From assembly GCA_964398315.1 (NCBI GenBank), contig CAYNMV010000020.1, positions 1 to 64,000 of the forward strand: a stretch of 64,000 bases of DNA, in the 5' to 3' direction. Below, piece after piece: positions 7,407-16,822 of the stretch (positions within the stretch are counted from its first letter, which is position 1; each line of letters begins with the position of its first letter). A model generated the notes under the pieces. That model was not told the DNA's origin, did not search any database, and saw nothing but the letters and a program-made list of their open reading frames with translations. This DNA is from JADLCB01 sp964398315. Its GTDB lineage: Bacteria; Planctomycetota; Phycisphaerae; Tepidisphaerales; Tepidisphaeraceae. Made by a program: the position numbers and the translations under genes.

Positions 7407-8243
7407 GTGTCAGTTCCAGAGATGTCCAATTTTGACGATCCCGTGCTGAAGCAGGCGGTACGCCGTGCCTGGGGTGATGAAAAAGCCCCCGCCGGCCTGG
7501 CCGCACGCTGCCGGGCCGCCATGGCCGAGGAACTCTCCGGCCCATTGCATCTGAACCAGCCAGATACCGGCCTCAACACCCGAATGTGGGGCCATGCCCG
7601 CAGCTGGGGCGGCTGGGCGATGGCAGCGCTGGTTCTGCTGACGGTCGGGCTGGGCTATCTCTACTTTGCCGGCCCCCCCAGTCGATCCAATGCGGTATTG
7701 GCCGGGGGTATCCCGGTCAGCCTGATCGAAGATGTCATCGCCACCCACGACCATTGCAGTAGCCGCTATCTCGCCAATCACCACAACGTCGGCTGTCCCA
7801 AGACCGACTACCCCCAAATCAAACAAACGTTGGAACAACGACTTGGGCACCGGGTCCTGGTAACACCGGTGGCCGGGTGGGAGTTCCGCGGAGCAGCCGA
7901 CTGTGCCACCGCAGGATCGCATAAACAGTGTGCCCACCTGCTGTTCGAGCGACCGGATCGTAAACAGACGTTGTCGGTTTTCTCCATGCCCTACGAAGGC
8001 GAATGCACGCTGCGCCCCGCCGAGGTCTTCGCCGAGCAGATTGAGCGCCACCCGGTGGCCGGCTTCGTTGAAGGTCAGGAGATTTACTGCCTGGTTGGCT
8101 ACGCCCCCGATGGCTCGCTGACCGTCGCCGAGGTCAAGACCGTCACCGAAACCTACCGCCAGAACCTTCACGCGATCCGCATCGTCTATCCCGACACCCC
8201 CGCCGACCCCACCCGCCTGGTCAGCCACCCCGCCCGGCGATAA
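7407..8243 (+). CDS. membrane protein, probable anti-sigma partner of the ECF factor
   Basis: 278 residues from a GTG; an ATG five codons later (7422) is equally possible and neither has a clear Shine-Dalgarno. The first 70 residues look cytoplasmic. One membrane segment (WAMAALVLLTVGLGYLYFAG, about 71-90) follows, then a periplasmic domain of about 185 residues. The position just after the sigma gene and this topology fit an anti-sigma factor. The usual HxxxCxxC zinc motif is not visible. The periplasmic part has several Cys and His residues (THDHC, a GC, DCATAGSHKQCAH, EGEC, EIYC), which could bind metal or sense redox state. The role is inferred from context. Confidence 0.65.
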   Translation: MSVPEMSNFDDPVLKQAVRRAWGDEKAPAGLAARCRAAMAEELSGPLHLNQPDTGLNTRMWGHARSWGGWAMAALVLLTVGLGYLYFAGPPSRSNAVLAGGIPVSLIEDVIATHDHCSSRYLANHHNVGCPKTDYPQIKQTLEQRLGHRVLVTPVAGWEFRGAADCATAGSHKQCAHLLFERPDRKQTLSVFSMPYEGECTLRPAEVFAEQIERHPVAGFVEGQEIYCLVGYAPDGSLTVAEVKTVTETYRQNLHAIRIVYPDTPADPTRLVSHPARR

Positions 8244-8423
8244 AGCCCCCTGAAAAAGCGTTCCAAATACAAAAAAAGACTTGGCCTGGTCACGGCTCCG
8301 AGCATGATGGCGCAGTCTGCTGGCCCGGAAATTGCCTCGTTCTGCGACTGCGCCCTTCGGTCCGATAACCGCTGCTCTTTTCTCACCCGCGCCCGCGGTC
8401 TTTGCCTCTGCCGCTGCCGTGCC

Positions 8424-8429
8424 TACCAT
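8424..8429 (+). promoter_or_regulatory. leaderless-type -10 box of lepB
   Basis: TACCAT ends 7 nt before the ATG, and TTGCCT (8402-8407) lies 16 bp upstream. Transcription would start at about the start codon. Confidence 0.5.
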
Positions 8430-8436
8430 AGCCGTC

Positions 8437-10086
8437 ATGGATGAATCGACCGCCAGTTCTGCCGCCACGAAGGCTGCCTCGCAAGCCGCGCCTCAGGGGG
8501 GGGTTAAGGAGACGATCGAGTCGATCCTGATCGCCTTTATCCTGGCGTTCATCTTCCGCGCATTCGTCGTGGAGGCGTTCGTCATCCCGACCGGGTCGAT
8601 GGCCCCCACGCTGCTGGGGGCGCATATCCGCGAAACCTGCGAGGATTGCGGCTGGGTGTACGATGTCAACGTCTCCAGCCCCACCAGCCAGATGAGCGAT
8701 GATCCCCAGGTGCCGCCGCGGATCGATCATCCCCAGGAAAGCATCTGTCCGAACTGCGCCTATATCAACGAATCACCGGCCAAAACGCCCGTGCGCTACG
8801 GCGACCGCATCCTGGTGCTGAAATACCTGGATGTGCTGCGGCAGTTTGGCCTGATTGAGCACCCCCGGCGCTGGGATGTGGCGGTGTTCAAGACGCCGTT
8901 CAAAGCGCCCTACCAGCAAAATTACATCAAGCGTCTGGTCGGCCTGCCGGGCGAGTCGGTGTTGATCCTCGACGGCGACATCTACACCGCGCCCAGCCAC
9001 TCCACCGACATCAGCCAGTTCCGCATCCAGCGCAAGCATGATGAGGCGCAGGAGGCGCTGTGGCGGATCGTCTATGACAACGATCACCTGCCCCGCGGCC
9101 GGGATGCCGGTCGGCCGCCCGGCGCGGGGGAGACCTGGACCCAGCCCTGGAAGCTGCGCAGCGGCTCGGGCTGGCAGCTTGGCACCCCCGATCAGCCCAC
9201 CCGGCGATTCATCTTTGATGGCACTGACACCCGCGGCACGATTCACTTCGACCGCGATGCCAACCGCCCTGCCAGTCCGCGTTACAGCAATATGCCGCTC
9301 ACCGACTGGCTGGCCTACGATGTCAGCGAGCCACGGTATCGCGGCAGCCTGCGTCCTTATGTCTCGGATCTGAAGCTCGATCTTCACTATCAGCGCAATA
9401 CGGGTGACGGCCCGCTGGAACTGAAGCTGACCAAACGCGATGACACCTTTGTCGCCCAGCTCCTGCCCGATCGGGTCCGCCTGCTGCGCAGCAAGGGCCC
9501 CGATGAACAGGAGGTGCTGGCCGAGAAATCGATGACGCTGCCCATCGGACGCAGGGTTCACCTGGAGTTCAGCAACTACGATTACCAGGTGCAACTGAAG
9601 ATCGACCGTGAAGTGGTGCTGGCCACGACGCAAGAGCAGTACGCCCCGGATGTGCAGCAACTGCTGGCCGAGTACCAGGCCGGCGACCGCGCCCCCGCGC
9701 CCATGATCGAGATCAGCGCGGCCGAGCAGTCGGCTGAGATTACCCACCTGTCGCTGTGGCGTGACATCTTCTACATCAACGAAGGGGATGGGCTGATCTG
9801 GGGGGTACCGCGCTCGTTCCCCGATCACGTCATTCACCTGAGCAACCAGCCGGGCAGCGAGGAATACTTTGTGCTCGGCGACAACTCCCCGATCAGTCTG
9901 GACGGGCGCTACTGGGAGAACGCGATCCAACTGCCGGCCGAGAACCTGGAAGTCGGCCCCGGCCGCGTTCCCCAGCGGTTCATGCTGGGCAAGGCCTTCT
10001 TCGTCTACTGGCCCGCCGGCTACCCGCTCCTCCAGGGTGGGCCCTCCCTGGTGCCCAACTTCGGCGAGATGCGGTTCATCCACTGA
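8437..10086 (+). CDS. lepB: signal peptidase I with zinc-ribbon and long insert
   Basis: 549 residues; it cleaves signal peptides at the outer face of the cytoplasmic membrane. One N-terminal membrane segment (about 28-50) runs into PTGSMAPTL with nucleophile Ser54. YIKRLVGLPGE holds the general base Lys165, and VLGDNSPISLDGRYW (about 479-493) is the conserved box E. Typical enzymes have 200-350 residues. Here a CxxC...CxxC zinc-ribbon candidate (Cys68, 71, 104, 107) sits between the Ser and Lys boxes, and about 270 residues of beta-rich sequence sit between the Lys box and GDNS. The start at 8437 gives a normal N-terminus. It converges on mfd. Confidence 0.92.
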   Translation: MDESTASSAATKAASQAAPQGGVKETIESILIAFILAFIFRAFVVEAFVIPTGSMAPTLLGAHIRETCEDCGWVYDVNVSSPTSQMSDDPQVPPRIDHPQESICPNCAYINESPAKTPVRYGDRILVLKYLDVLRQFGLIEHPRRWDVAVFKTPFKAPYQQNYIKRLVGLPGESVLILDGDIYTAPSHSTDISQFRIQRKHDEAQEALWRIVYDNDHLPRGRDAGRPPGAGETWTQPWKLRSGSGWQLGTPDQPTRRFIFDGTDTRGTIHFDRDANRPASPRYSNMPLTDWLAYDVSEPRYRGSLRPYVSDLKLDLHYQRNTGDGPLELKLTKRDDTFVAQLLPDRVRLLRSKGPDEQEVLAEKSMTLPIGRRVHLEFSNYDYQVQLKIDREVVLATTQEQYAPDVQQLLAEYQAGDRAPAPMIEISAAEQSAEITHLSLWRDIFYINEGDGLIWGVPRSFPDHVIHLSNQPGSEEYFVLGDNSPISLDGRYWENAIQLPAENLEVGPGRVPQRFMLGKAFFVYWPAGYPLLQGGPSLVPNFGEMRFIH

Positions 10087-10120
10087 GCGCGACGGCCATC
10101 ACCGGCGTTTTTGATCCCCC

Positions 10121-13100
10121 TCATGCCCCGATCGCCTGCGGCGCCGGTGCGGCTGCCTGCGGCCGGTCGCGATCGTAAGCCTGCTTCAGCAGGTTCCGCA
10201 GCACCATCAGCAGCGTGTCGCTTTCCATGAAAGTCGCCGGCATGCGCAGATAGACGGTTTTGTCGTCGATCACGCGCAGGGTGCCGGGGGCGCCGGTGAG
10301 TGCCTGCTGGGCACGGCCGGCATCGCGCACCGTCAGGACACAATCCGGATCTCTCTTGATGATGCTCTCGATGCCGTACAGGCCAGCCAGCAGGCGCAGC
10401 TCGGTCAACGTGATCAGCACCATCACCTGGCGCGGGATTTCGCCAAAGGCATCGGTAATGTCCCGGGTGAGGGCTTCGAGCATCTCCAGGCTGCTGCAGC
10501 GCGTGAGTCGGCGATAGACATCCATGCGCTGGCGATCGGCGGGGATGTAGGTCTTGGGGATGAACGCGCTGATGCCGATGTCCACATGCGCTTCGGGCGA
10601 GGTCTGCCGCTTTTCGTTCTTGAGCTGGCGCGTCGCTTCCTCCAGCAGTTGGCAATACATCTCGTAACCCACGGTGGCGATGTGTCCCGACTGCTCGGGG
10701 CCGAGGATGTTACCCGCCCCGCGCAGTTCCAGGTCGCGCATGGCGATCTTGAAGCCGGCGCCAAGGTGGCTGTATTCCTCGATCGCCTTGAGGCGCTTGG
10801 CCGCTACCGGCGTCACCGGGCGATCCGCCGGCAGCAGCAGATAGCAGTAGGCCCGGTGCTTCCAGCGCCCTACCCGACCGCGCAACTGGTGCAGTTCGCT
10901 CAGGCCGAACCGGTCGGCGTTATTGATGAAGATCGTGTTGACGTTGGGGATATCCAGGCCGGATTCGATGATCGTCGTGCAGACCAGCACATCCGCCTCA
11001 TGGCGGATGAACGCCAGCATCACCTTCTCCAGCTCGCCCTCGGCCATCTGGCCGTGGCCGATAATGATGCGGGCATCGGGCACCAGCTTCTGGATCTCAT
11101 CGGCGACCTCGGTGATGTTGTGGACGCGGTTATGGACGAAGTAGACCTGCCCATTGCGATTCAGCTCGCGCAGGATCGCCTGCTTGATCCGCTCTTTGTC
11201 GTATGCCAGCACCTCGGTCACGATGCTGCGGCGATTCTGCGGCGCGGTGGTCAATGAGCTGATGTCGCGCAGGCCAAGCATCGACATGTGCAGCGTGCGC
11301 GGAATCGGCGTGGCCGACATGGTCAGCACATCCACCATCTTGCGCATCTGCTTGAGACGTTCCTTGTGCGTGACGCCGAAACGTTGCTCCTCATCGATCA
11401 CAACCAGGCCCAGATCGGCAAACTTCACATCCTTGCTCAGCAGGCGGTGCGTGCCGATCAGTACATCCACCTCGCCGCGGGCGGTGCGGTTGAGGATGTC
11501 CTTGGCCTCCTTGTTGCTCTTGAAACGGCTGATGGACTCGATGGTGAACGGATAGCTGGCCATGCGCTCCTTGAATGAGCGGTAATGCTGCTCGGCCAGC
11601 AGGGTGGTGGGCACCAGCACCGCCACCTGCTTGCCGTACTCGGCCGCCTTGAACGCCGCCCGCATGGCCAGCTCGGTCTTGCCATAGCCCACATCGCCGC
11701 ACAGCAGACGGTCCATGGGGCGGGGCTTATGCATGTCAGATTTGATCTCATCGGCCGCCACAAGCTGATCGGGGGTGGGGTCGTAGGGGAATTCCTCCTC
11801 GAATTCCCGCTGCCACTCGGTATCCGGCGGGTAGGCTTGGCCGATCTCGGCATTGCGCGCTGCCTGGATCTCGATCAGCTCCGCCGCCAGGTCCATCACC
11901 GCTTCAGCGACCTTGGCCTTCTGCTTCTCCCACACGCCCGAGCCCAGGCGCGAGAGCTGCGGATGGCCGGTGAACCCGCCGATGTACTTCTGCACCAGGT
12001 TGATGCGGGCAGCCGGCACGTGCAGCGTCGCGTTTTCCGCAAAACGCAGGGTGAGATATTCCTCGCTGCGGCCGTCCTTCTGTATGGTCTGCATGCCCAT
12101 GAACCGGGCAATGCCGTGGGCGACGTGAACGACGTAATCCCCCTCCTTCAGGTCGAGGAACGAATCCACCGGCCGCGATGCGGTAACCTTCTGTGCCCGG
12201 CGGCGCTGCTCATAGCGATGGAACAGCTCATGATGCCCAAGCAGCGCAATGCGTCGGGTGTCTGCCTGGTTTTCGCCCTCCCAGACAAATCCCCGGTGCA
12301 GATACCCCAGCGGCATCGAAATCCGCTGGCGCAAACCCGGCTGGTCGGAATCGAGGATCTCGCCCAGGCGTTTGCGCTCCCCTTCATTCTCGCAGAAGAC
12401 GACCACCTCGTGGTCCTCGGCCAGCTCCGCCAACTCGGCCATCGCCTTCTTGATCTCGGTCTCGAAGCGCTGCAATGACTGGATCGGCAGCTTGATGTGC
12501 GGCGCCTCCTGCCCCACCAGCGTCTCCATCGCCATCGACCCCTGGTCAAACTGGCTCAGCTCCAGCCGCGCAAATGACTGCGTGTGTCCAAGCACCGCCT
12601 TGAGCGGATACATCCCCTTGATCTCTTCGGGCAGCCGGTCCAGGTATGACCGCGCCTGCTCGGCAATCTCCAGCGGCGCCCACAACACCACGACCGTTTC
12701 ATCCGGCAGATGGGCAAAGAGGTGGGTGCTTTCGGTCGACTCCGGCAGCGCGCCTTTCAGGTCTACCAGTGTCACCTGCTCCAGCGGCCCCTGCGAGCCG
12801 AGCGTATCCAGGTCGAAGCGCTTGATCGATTCCAGTTCATCATCAAAGAAGTCGAGGCGAACCGTCAGCCCCACCAGCTCGCCCGCCTCGGCGTATTCAC
12901 CGGGCAGGTAGATGTCGATGATCCCCCCGCGCACCGCAAAGTCGCCGGGCACCTCCACCTGGTCCAGCCGGTTGTAGCCATGATCGCTCAGCCAGACGAT
13001 CAGCTTTTCCGGCTCCAGCTTCGCCCCCGGCCTCAGCGTCCAGAGCAGCTCTTTGAGCTGCCTGGCCGAAGGCACCGGCTGCATGAGCGCCTGGATCGGG

Positions 13101-13519
13101 GCAACGAGATTGGGGCGGCCTGCCGGATTCCCCTTTGAGACTGCCGGCGACTGATCGCCACCCACAGACTGGCTTTCCTCCACCAGGCGGGCCACCAGTT
13201 GCAGGCGATTGGACACCTGTTCTTCGCTGATCTTCCCGAGGCTGCCGCCCAGTTCCAGCGCCGGCACGACTTCGGGCCGGCGGCCATGGAACAACTCCAT
13301 ATCGTCGGCGATGTCGTCGGCCTCATCGATGTGACCACAGATCACCAGGACCGGCCGGCGCAGTTCCTGCTCGATGGCGGCGGTGACGGCGGCGATGCTG
13401 CTGCCCCACAGACCCGAGGCGCTGGCCGCCTGATGCTGATCGAGGGTACGGACCAATGCGCGCAATTCGCGCGCAGCAACAAGCCGCGAGAGCGTCTCGT
13501 GGGGGAGGGTTTCTGCCAT
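10121..13519 (-). CDS. mfd: transcription-repair coupling factor
   Basis: 1132 residues, the normal size for Mfd, the translocase that removes stalled RNA polymerase from damaged DNA and recruits UvrA. The N-terminal third is the UvrB-like module. The RNA polymerase-interacting domain includes GDYVVHVAHGIARFMGM. The helicase core has GDVGYGKTE (Walker A, near residue 605), VIDEEQRFGV (DEEQ box), SATPIPRTLHMSMLGLRD (motif III) and QLRGRVGRW (motif VI). The TRCF C-terminal domain follows, ending in an Ala/Pro-rich tail. The ATG at 13519 starts at the family N-terminus; TAGGAT 10 nt before it may be the -10 box of a very short leader. Confidence 0.96.
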   Translation of the reverse strand: MAETLPHETLSRLVAARELRALVRTLDQHQAASASGLWGSSIAAVTAAIEQELRRPVLVICGHIDEADDIADDMELFHGRRPEVVPALELGGSLGKISEEQVSNRLQLVARLVEESQSVGGDQSPAVSKGNPAGRPNLVAPIQALMQPVPSARQLKELLWTLRPGAKLEPEKLIVWLSDHGYNRLDQVEVPGDFAVRGGIIDIYLPGEYAEAGELVGLTVRLDFFDDELESIKRFDLDTLGSQGPLEQVTLVDLKGALPESTESTHLFAHLPDETVVVLWAPLEIAEQARSYLDRLPEEIKGMYPLKAVLGHTQSFARLELSQFDQGSMAMETLVGQEAPHIKLPIQSLQRFETEIKKAMAELAELAEDHEVVVFCENEGERKRLGEILDSDQPGLRQRISMPLGYLHRGFVWEGENQADTRRIALLGHHELFHRYEQRRRAQKVTASRPVDSFLDLKEGDYVVHVAHGIARFMGMQTIQKDGRSEEYLTLRFAENATLHVPAARINLVQKYIGGFTGHPQLSRLGSGVWEKQKAKVAEAVMDLAAELIEIQAARNAEIGQAYPPDTEWQREFEEEFPYDPTPDQLVAADEIKSDMHKPRPMDRLLCGDVGYGKTELAMRAAFKAAEYGKQVAVLVPTTLLAEQHYRSFKERMASYPFTIESISRFKSNKEAKDILNRTARGEVDVLIGTHRLLSKDVKFADLGLVVIDEEQRFGVTHKERLKQMRKMVDVLTMSATPIPRTLHMSMLGLRDISSLTTAPQNRRSIVTEVLAYDKERIKQAILRELNRNGQVYFVHNRVHNITEVADEIQKLVPDARIIIGHGQMAEGELEKVMLAFIRHEADVLVCTTIIESGLDIPNVNTIFINNADRFGLSELHQLRGRVGRWKHRAYCYLLLPADRPVTPVAAKRLKAIEEYSHLGAGFKIAMRDLELRGAGNILGPEQSGHIATVGYEMYCQLLEEATRQLKNEKRQTSPEAHVDIGISAFIPKTYIPADRQRMDVYRRLTRCSSLEMLEALTRDITDAFGEIPRQVMVLITLTELRLLAGLYGIESIIKRDPDCVLTVRDAGRAQQALTGAPGTLRVIDDKTVYLRMPATFMESDTLLMVLRNLLKQAYDRDRPQAAAPAPQAIGA

Positions 13520-14076
13520 AATCGCCCCTATCCTAGAACGCGCTGGAGGGAGCGTAAAGCAGTCGCGGCCGGAGGCGGCACAAAGAAAGCGCCTCACCAT
13601 GAATCGCAGCCTTCACCTGCCAACCCACCCCATACCACGCGTTGGCTGGCCGACAAAAAAGCGGCAAAACCATCCTCGCCTTGGGTCTTGCACTTTCATC
13701 GCAATTTCCTGATGAGGCCAGGGCGATGGAGCGGTCCAGAAAATTCCAGCCAAACCTGTTGCATTCGGGCTGGGCTGCCCGTTTATGATGCTGATCTGCA
13801 CCGGCGGCCGTACAGCCACCTGGCGCAGCGGGCGATGCCGCACAGCGTTGCGGCCCGAATGGGCGACTGATTGTGACAGAATCCTGCTAAATTGAATTAA
13901 CTTTGCTCCATATGGACGATGAGCCATCGCGCGTGGTAGTCATGTCTCAACCAGAGCCTCCAGAAGACGCGGCATCGGGGCAGACCGGGACCGTTGGCCT
14001 GCACATTTTACACCTGAACAGGCACCCCACGCGGCGAGTATGATCGGAATTTCAGGGGTTATTCATCTCTTCAGGC
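13520..14076. other. intergenic region between mfd and the hybrid kinase
   Basis: 557 bp between divergent genes. I see no convincing coding frame; the 104-codon minus-strand frame at 13613-13927 has no family resemblance. The only composition change is an AT-rich patch near 13870-13915, which may hold the kinase promoter, though no clean -35/-10 pair with normal spacing is present. Confidence 0.5.
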
Positions 14077-16677
14077 ATGGCCACAGATGCGGAGAACCTG
14101 GATCGTGATTCGCGGCGGGCAGCGCCCTACGGCGTGCTGGCCGTTTCGCTGCTGGTCACGCTGGTCGTCTGCTTCTACATCGCCACCACCACCCGCCAGG
14201 CGCAGCAGGAGCAGTTCGAGAACCTGGTGATGCAGTCCCGCAGCGCCATTGATGCCCGCCTGCAAACCTATATCGCCACGCTGCGGGCCGGCGCTGCGCT
14301 GTTCACGGCCTCCGATCACGTAACCCGCGCTGAGTTTCAGCGTTTCGCCGATTCCCTGGATTTGCAGACCCTCTACCCCGGCATCCAGGGGATTGGTTAT
14401 ACCGTCCGTGTCCCTGCCGGTGAGGTGGAGCAGTTCACCGCGACGGTGCGCGCTTCCGGCCTGTCGGACTTCCAGATCTGGCCACCCGATCCGCGCTCCG
14501 AGTACCACGCGATTCTGTACCTCGAGCCGCTGGATCGCCGCAACGCCGCCGCCATCGGCTACGACATGTTCACCGAACCGGCACGCCGCGCAGCAATGGA
14601 GCGGGCGCGTGATACCGGCCAGCCAGCGGCTTCGGGCCGGGTGACACTTGTGCAGGAGATCGACCTGCAGAAGCAGTCCGGCTTCCTGATCTACGTGCCG
14701 CTGTATAAAGGGGGCCAGACCCCCGAGAGCGTGGAAGAGCGGCGGGCCGCCCTCACCGGCTACATCTATGCCCCCTTTCGCACCGGAGACCTCTTCCGCG
14801 GCATTTTTGGCTCCCTGGGCGATGGCGGGGTGGGCTTCCGCATCTACGACAGCAATCAGCACACACCTGAACACCTGCTGCATGATGCCACCCGCAACGG
14901 GCACTCGCCCCGGTTAAAGGCGGTGCAGCCGTTCGTGGCGGCCGGGCAGCACTGGTCAATCGAGTTCTTTTCGCGTCCGGAGCTGGAGGGACAGGCCCCC
15001 TGGGCGCTGGTACCGATGGCGGGGATATCGGGGCTCATCCTCAGCTTCGTTCTCTTCGGGCTGATGCGTGCCCAGGAGCAGGCCCGCCTGGCCGCCGAGC
15101 GCAACGCAACCGAGCTGCGCGCCTCCGAGGCGGCACTGCGGCGCAGCGAAGCGCGGTTCCGCCGTCTGTTCGACGCCGATCTGGTTGGCGTTGCCTTCGC
15201 CACCACCGATGGGCGCGTGCTCGATGCCAACAGCGCCTGCCTTCGCCTGACCGGCCATACCCGCGAGCAAGTGCTGGCCGGCAAGATCCGCTGGGACCAG
15301 CTCACCCCCCCGGAGTACGCCGCCGCCGACCAGGAAGCCCTGCGCCAGGTGATGGAAACCGGCGCCTGCACCCCCTACGAGAAAGAGGTGATCACCGCTG
15401 ATGGCGGGCGGGTCACGGTGCTGCTGGGGATCGCGCGGCTGGAGCAGGGAAGCAGCGAGATCCTGACGCTGGTGGTCGATCTGACCCAGCGCAAGCGCTA
15501 CGAGGAGGCAATGCGCGAAGCGCGGGATGCCGCCGAAGCGACCAGCCGGCTCAAAGATGAATTCCTGGCAACCGTCAGCCATGAATTGCGCACGCCGCTC
15601 AACGCCATTCTCGGCTGGACGCAGTTACTGGCACAGAATCCCCAGTTGGCCAGCGAGGCACGCCATGGCCTGGAGACCATCGAGCGCAATGCCCGCAATC
15701 AGGCACAGCTCATCGAGGACCTGCTGGATGTCAGCCGGATCATCTCCGGCCAACTGCGTCTGAGCGCGCAGCCGACGGAGGTACCGCCGCTCATCAAAAC
15801 CACCCTGGAGGCGGTACAGCCGGCCGCCCAGGCACGCGGCGTGAATCTGGTCCACCACGTTGATCCGGATCTGCCTCGCGTGCTGGTTGATCCGATGCGC
15901 CTTCAGCAGATCATCTGGAACCTGCTGCACAATGCCATCAAGTTCACCGCCCATGGCGGCACGGTCACCGTCACGGTCAGCGCTGCCGAGCGCCAGCTCA
16001 CCATCAGCGTGGGCGACACCGGCGCCGGGATTGACCCGGCGTTCCTGCCGTATGTTTTCGAGCGTTTTCGCCAGGCCGATGCCTCTTCCACCCGCCGCCA
16101 CGGCGGCCTGGGGCTGGGACTGTCAATCGTGCGCCACCTGGTTGAAGCGCACGGCGGCAGCGTCACCGCCGACAGCCCCGGGCCGGGGCACGGTTCAACC
16201 TTCCGCGTAGTGCTTCCGGCTCTGGACCCGGCCACGGGCACCGCCCACCCCACCAACGGCAGTCCGGGCAACGGCTGCGATGTGTCGCTGCAGGGCATCC
16301 AGGCGCTGGTGGTGGATGATGATCCCGATGCTCGGGATCTGATGGTGCGCATTCTCGCCTCGCGCGGCGCCATGGTCGCCGCCGCCGAATCGGTGGACAG
16401 CGCCCTGCGGCAGATCGATGCCGGCACCTTCAATGTGCTGCTGGCTGACATCAGCATGCCCACCGAAGATGGTTACAGCCTGATCGCGCGTGTGCGTGCC
16501 CATGCTGAGTCGCGCGTGCAGACGCTGCCGGCCCTGGCGGTGACGGCCCAGGCTCGCCCGCAGGACCGCGATCGCGCCCTGGCCGCCGGATTTCAGCTTC
16601 ACATCTCCAAGCCGATCCAGAGCGAAGACCTGTGCCGCGCTGTCGCCGACCTGGTAGCCTCCCGCCCCGCCCACTGA
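14077..16677 (+). CDS. hybrid sensor histidine kinase (CHASE-PAS-HisKA-HATPase-REC)
   Basis: 866 residues. A membrane segment at about 19-39 and another at about 306-330 flank a periplasmic CHASE domain (FQRFADSLDLQTLYPGIQGIGY and FLIYVPLYKGG are typical). Cytoplasmic parts follow: a coiled stretch, a PAS domain, HisKA with phosphoacceptor His502 in TVSHELRTPLNAILG, and HATPase_c with N box NLLHNAIKF, GDTGAGI and GGLGLGLSIV. A receiver domain has the acidic pocket VVDDDPD, phosphoacceptor Asp791 in LLADISMP and the conserved Lys in ISKPI. A CHASE domain senses small extracellular ligands. No dedicated response regulator is adjacent, so output probably goes through an unlinked phosphotransfer protein. 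Confidence 0.92.
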   Translation: MATDAENLDRDSRRAAPYGVLAVSLLVTLVVCFYIATTTRQAQQEQFENLVMQSRSAIDARLQTYIATLRAGAALFTASDHVTRAEFQRFADSLDLQTLYPGIQGIGYTVRVPAGEVEQFTATVRASGLSDFQIWPPDPRSEYHAILYLEPLDRRNAAAIGYDMFTEPARRAAMERARDTGQPAASGRVTLVQEIDLQKQSGFLIYVPLYKGGQTPESVEERRAALTGYIYAPFRTGDLFRGIFGSLGDGGVGFRIYDSNQHTPEHLLHDATRNGHSPRLKAVQPFVAAGQHWSIEFFSRPELEGQAPWALVPMAGISGLILSFVLFGLMRAQEQARLAAERNATELRASEAALRRSEARFRRLFDADLVGVAFATTDGRVLDANSACLRLTGHTREQVLAGKIRWDQLTPPEYAAADQEALRQVMETGACTPYEKEVITADGGRVTVLLGIARLEQGSSEILTLVVDLTQRKRYEEAMREARDAAEATSRLKDEFLATVSHELRTPLNAILGWTQLLAQNPQLASEARHGLETIERNARNQAQLIEDLLDVSRIISGQLRLSAQPTEVPPLIKTTLEAVQPAAQARGVNLVHHVDPDLPRVLVDPMRLQQIIWNLLHNAIKFTAHGGTVTVTVSAAERQLTISVGDTGAGIDPAFLPYVFERFRQADASSTRRHGGLGLGLSIVRHLVEAHGGSVTADSPGPGHGSTFRVVLPALDPATGTAHPTNGSPGNGCDVSLQGIQALVVDDDPDARDLMVRILASRGAMVAAAESVDSALRQIDAGTFNVLLADISMPTEDGYSLIARVRAHAESRVQTLPALAVTAQARPQDRDRALAAGFQLHISKPIQSEDLCRAVADLVASRPAH

Positions 16678-16822
16678 TCGGTATCAGTCTGGCCATCTGC
16701 GGGATGCCATCCCCCTGTTCTCGCGGCCACCATGCCCAACAGCACGGGCGGCAGACCGGTTTGATGGCACATCCCTGGCACGGCCAGGACAGGCCGCATC
16801 CGGGTCGCAGATGGGCCGACAT

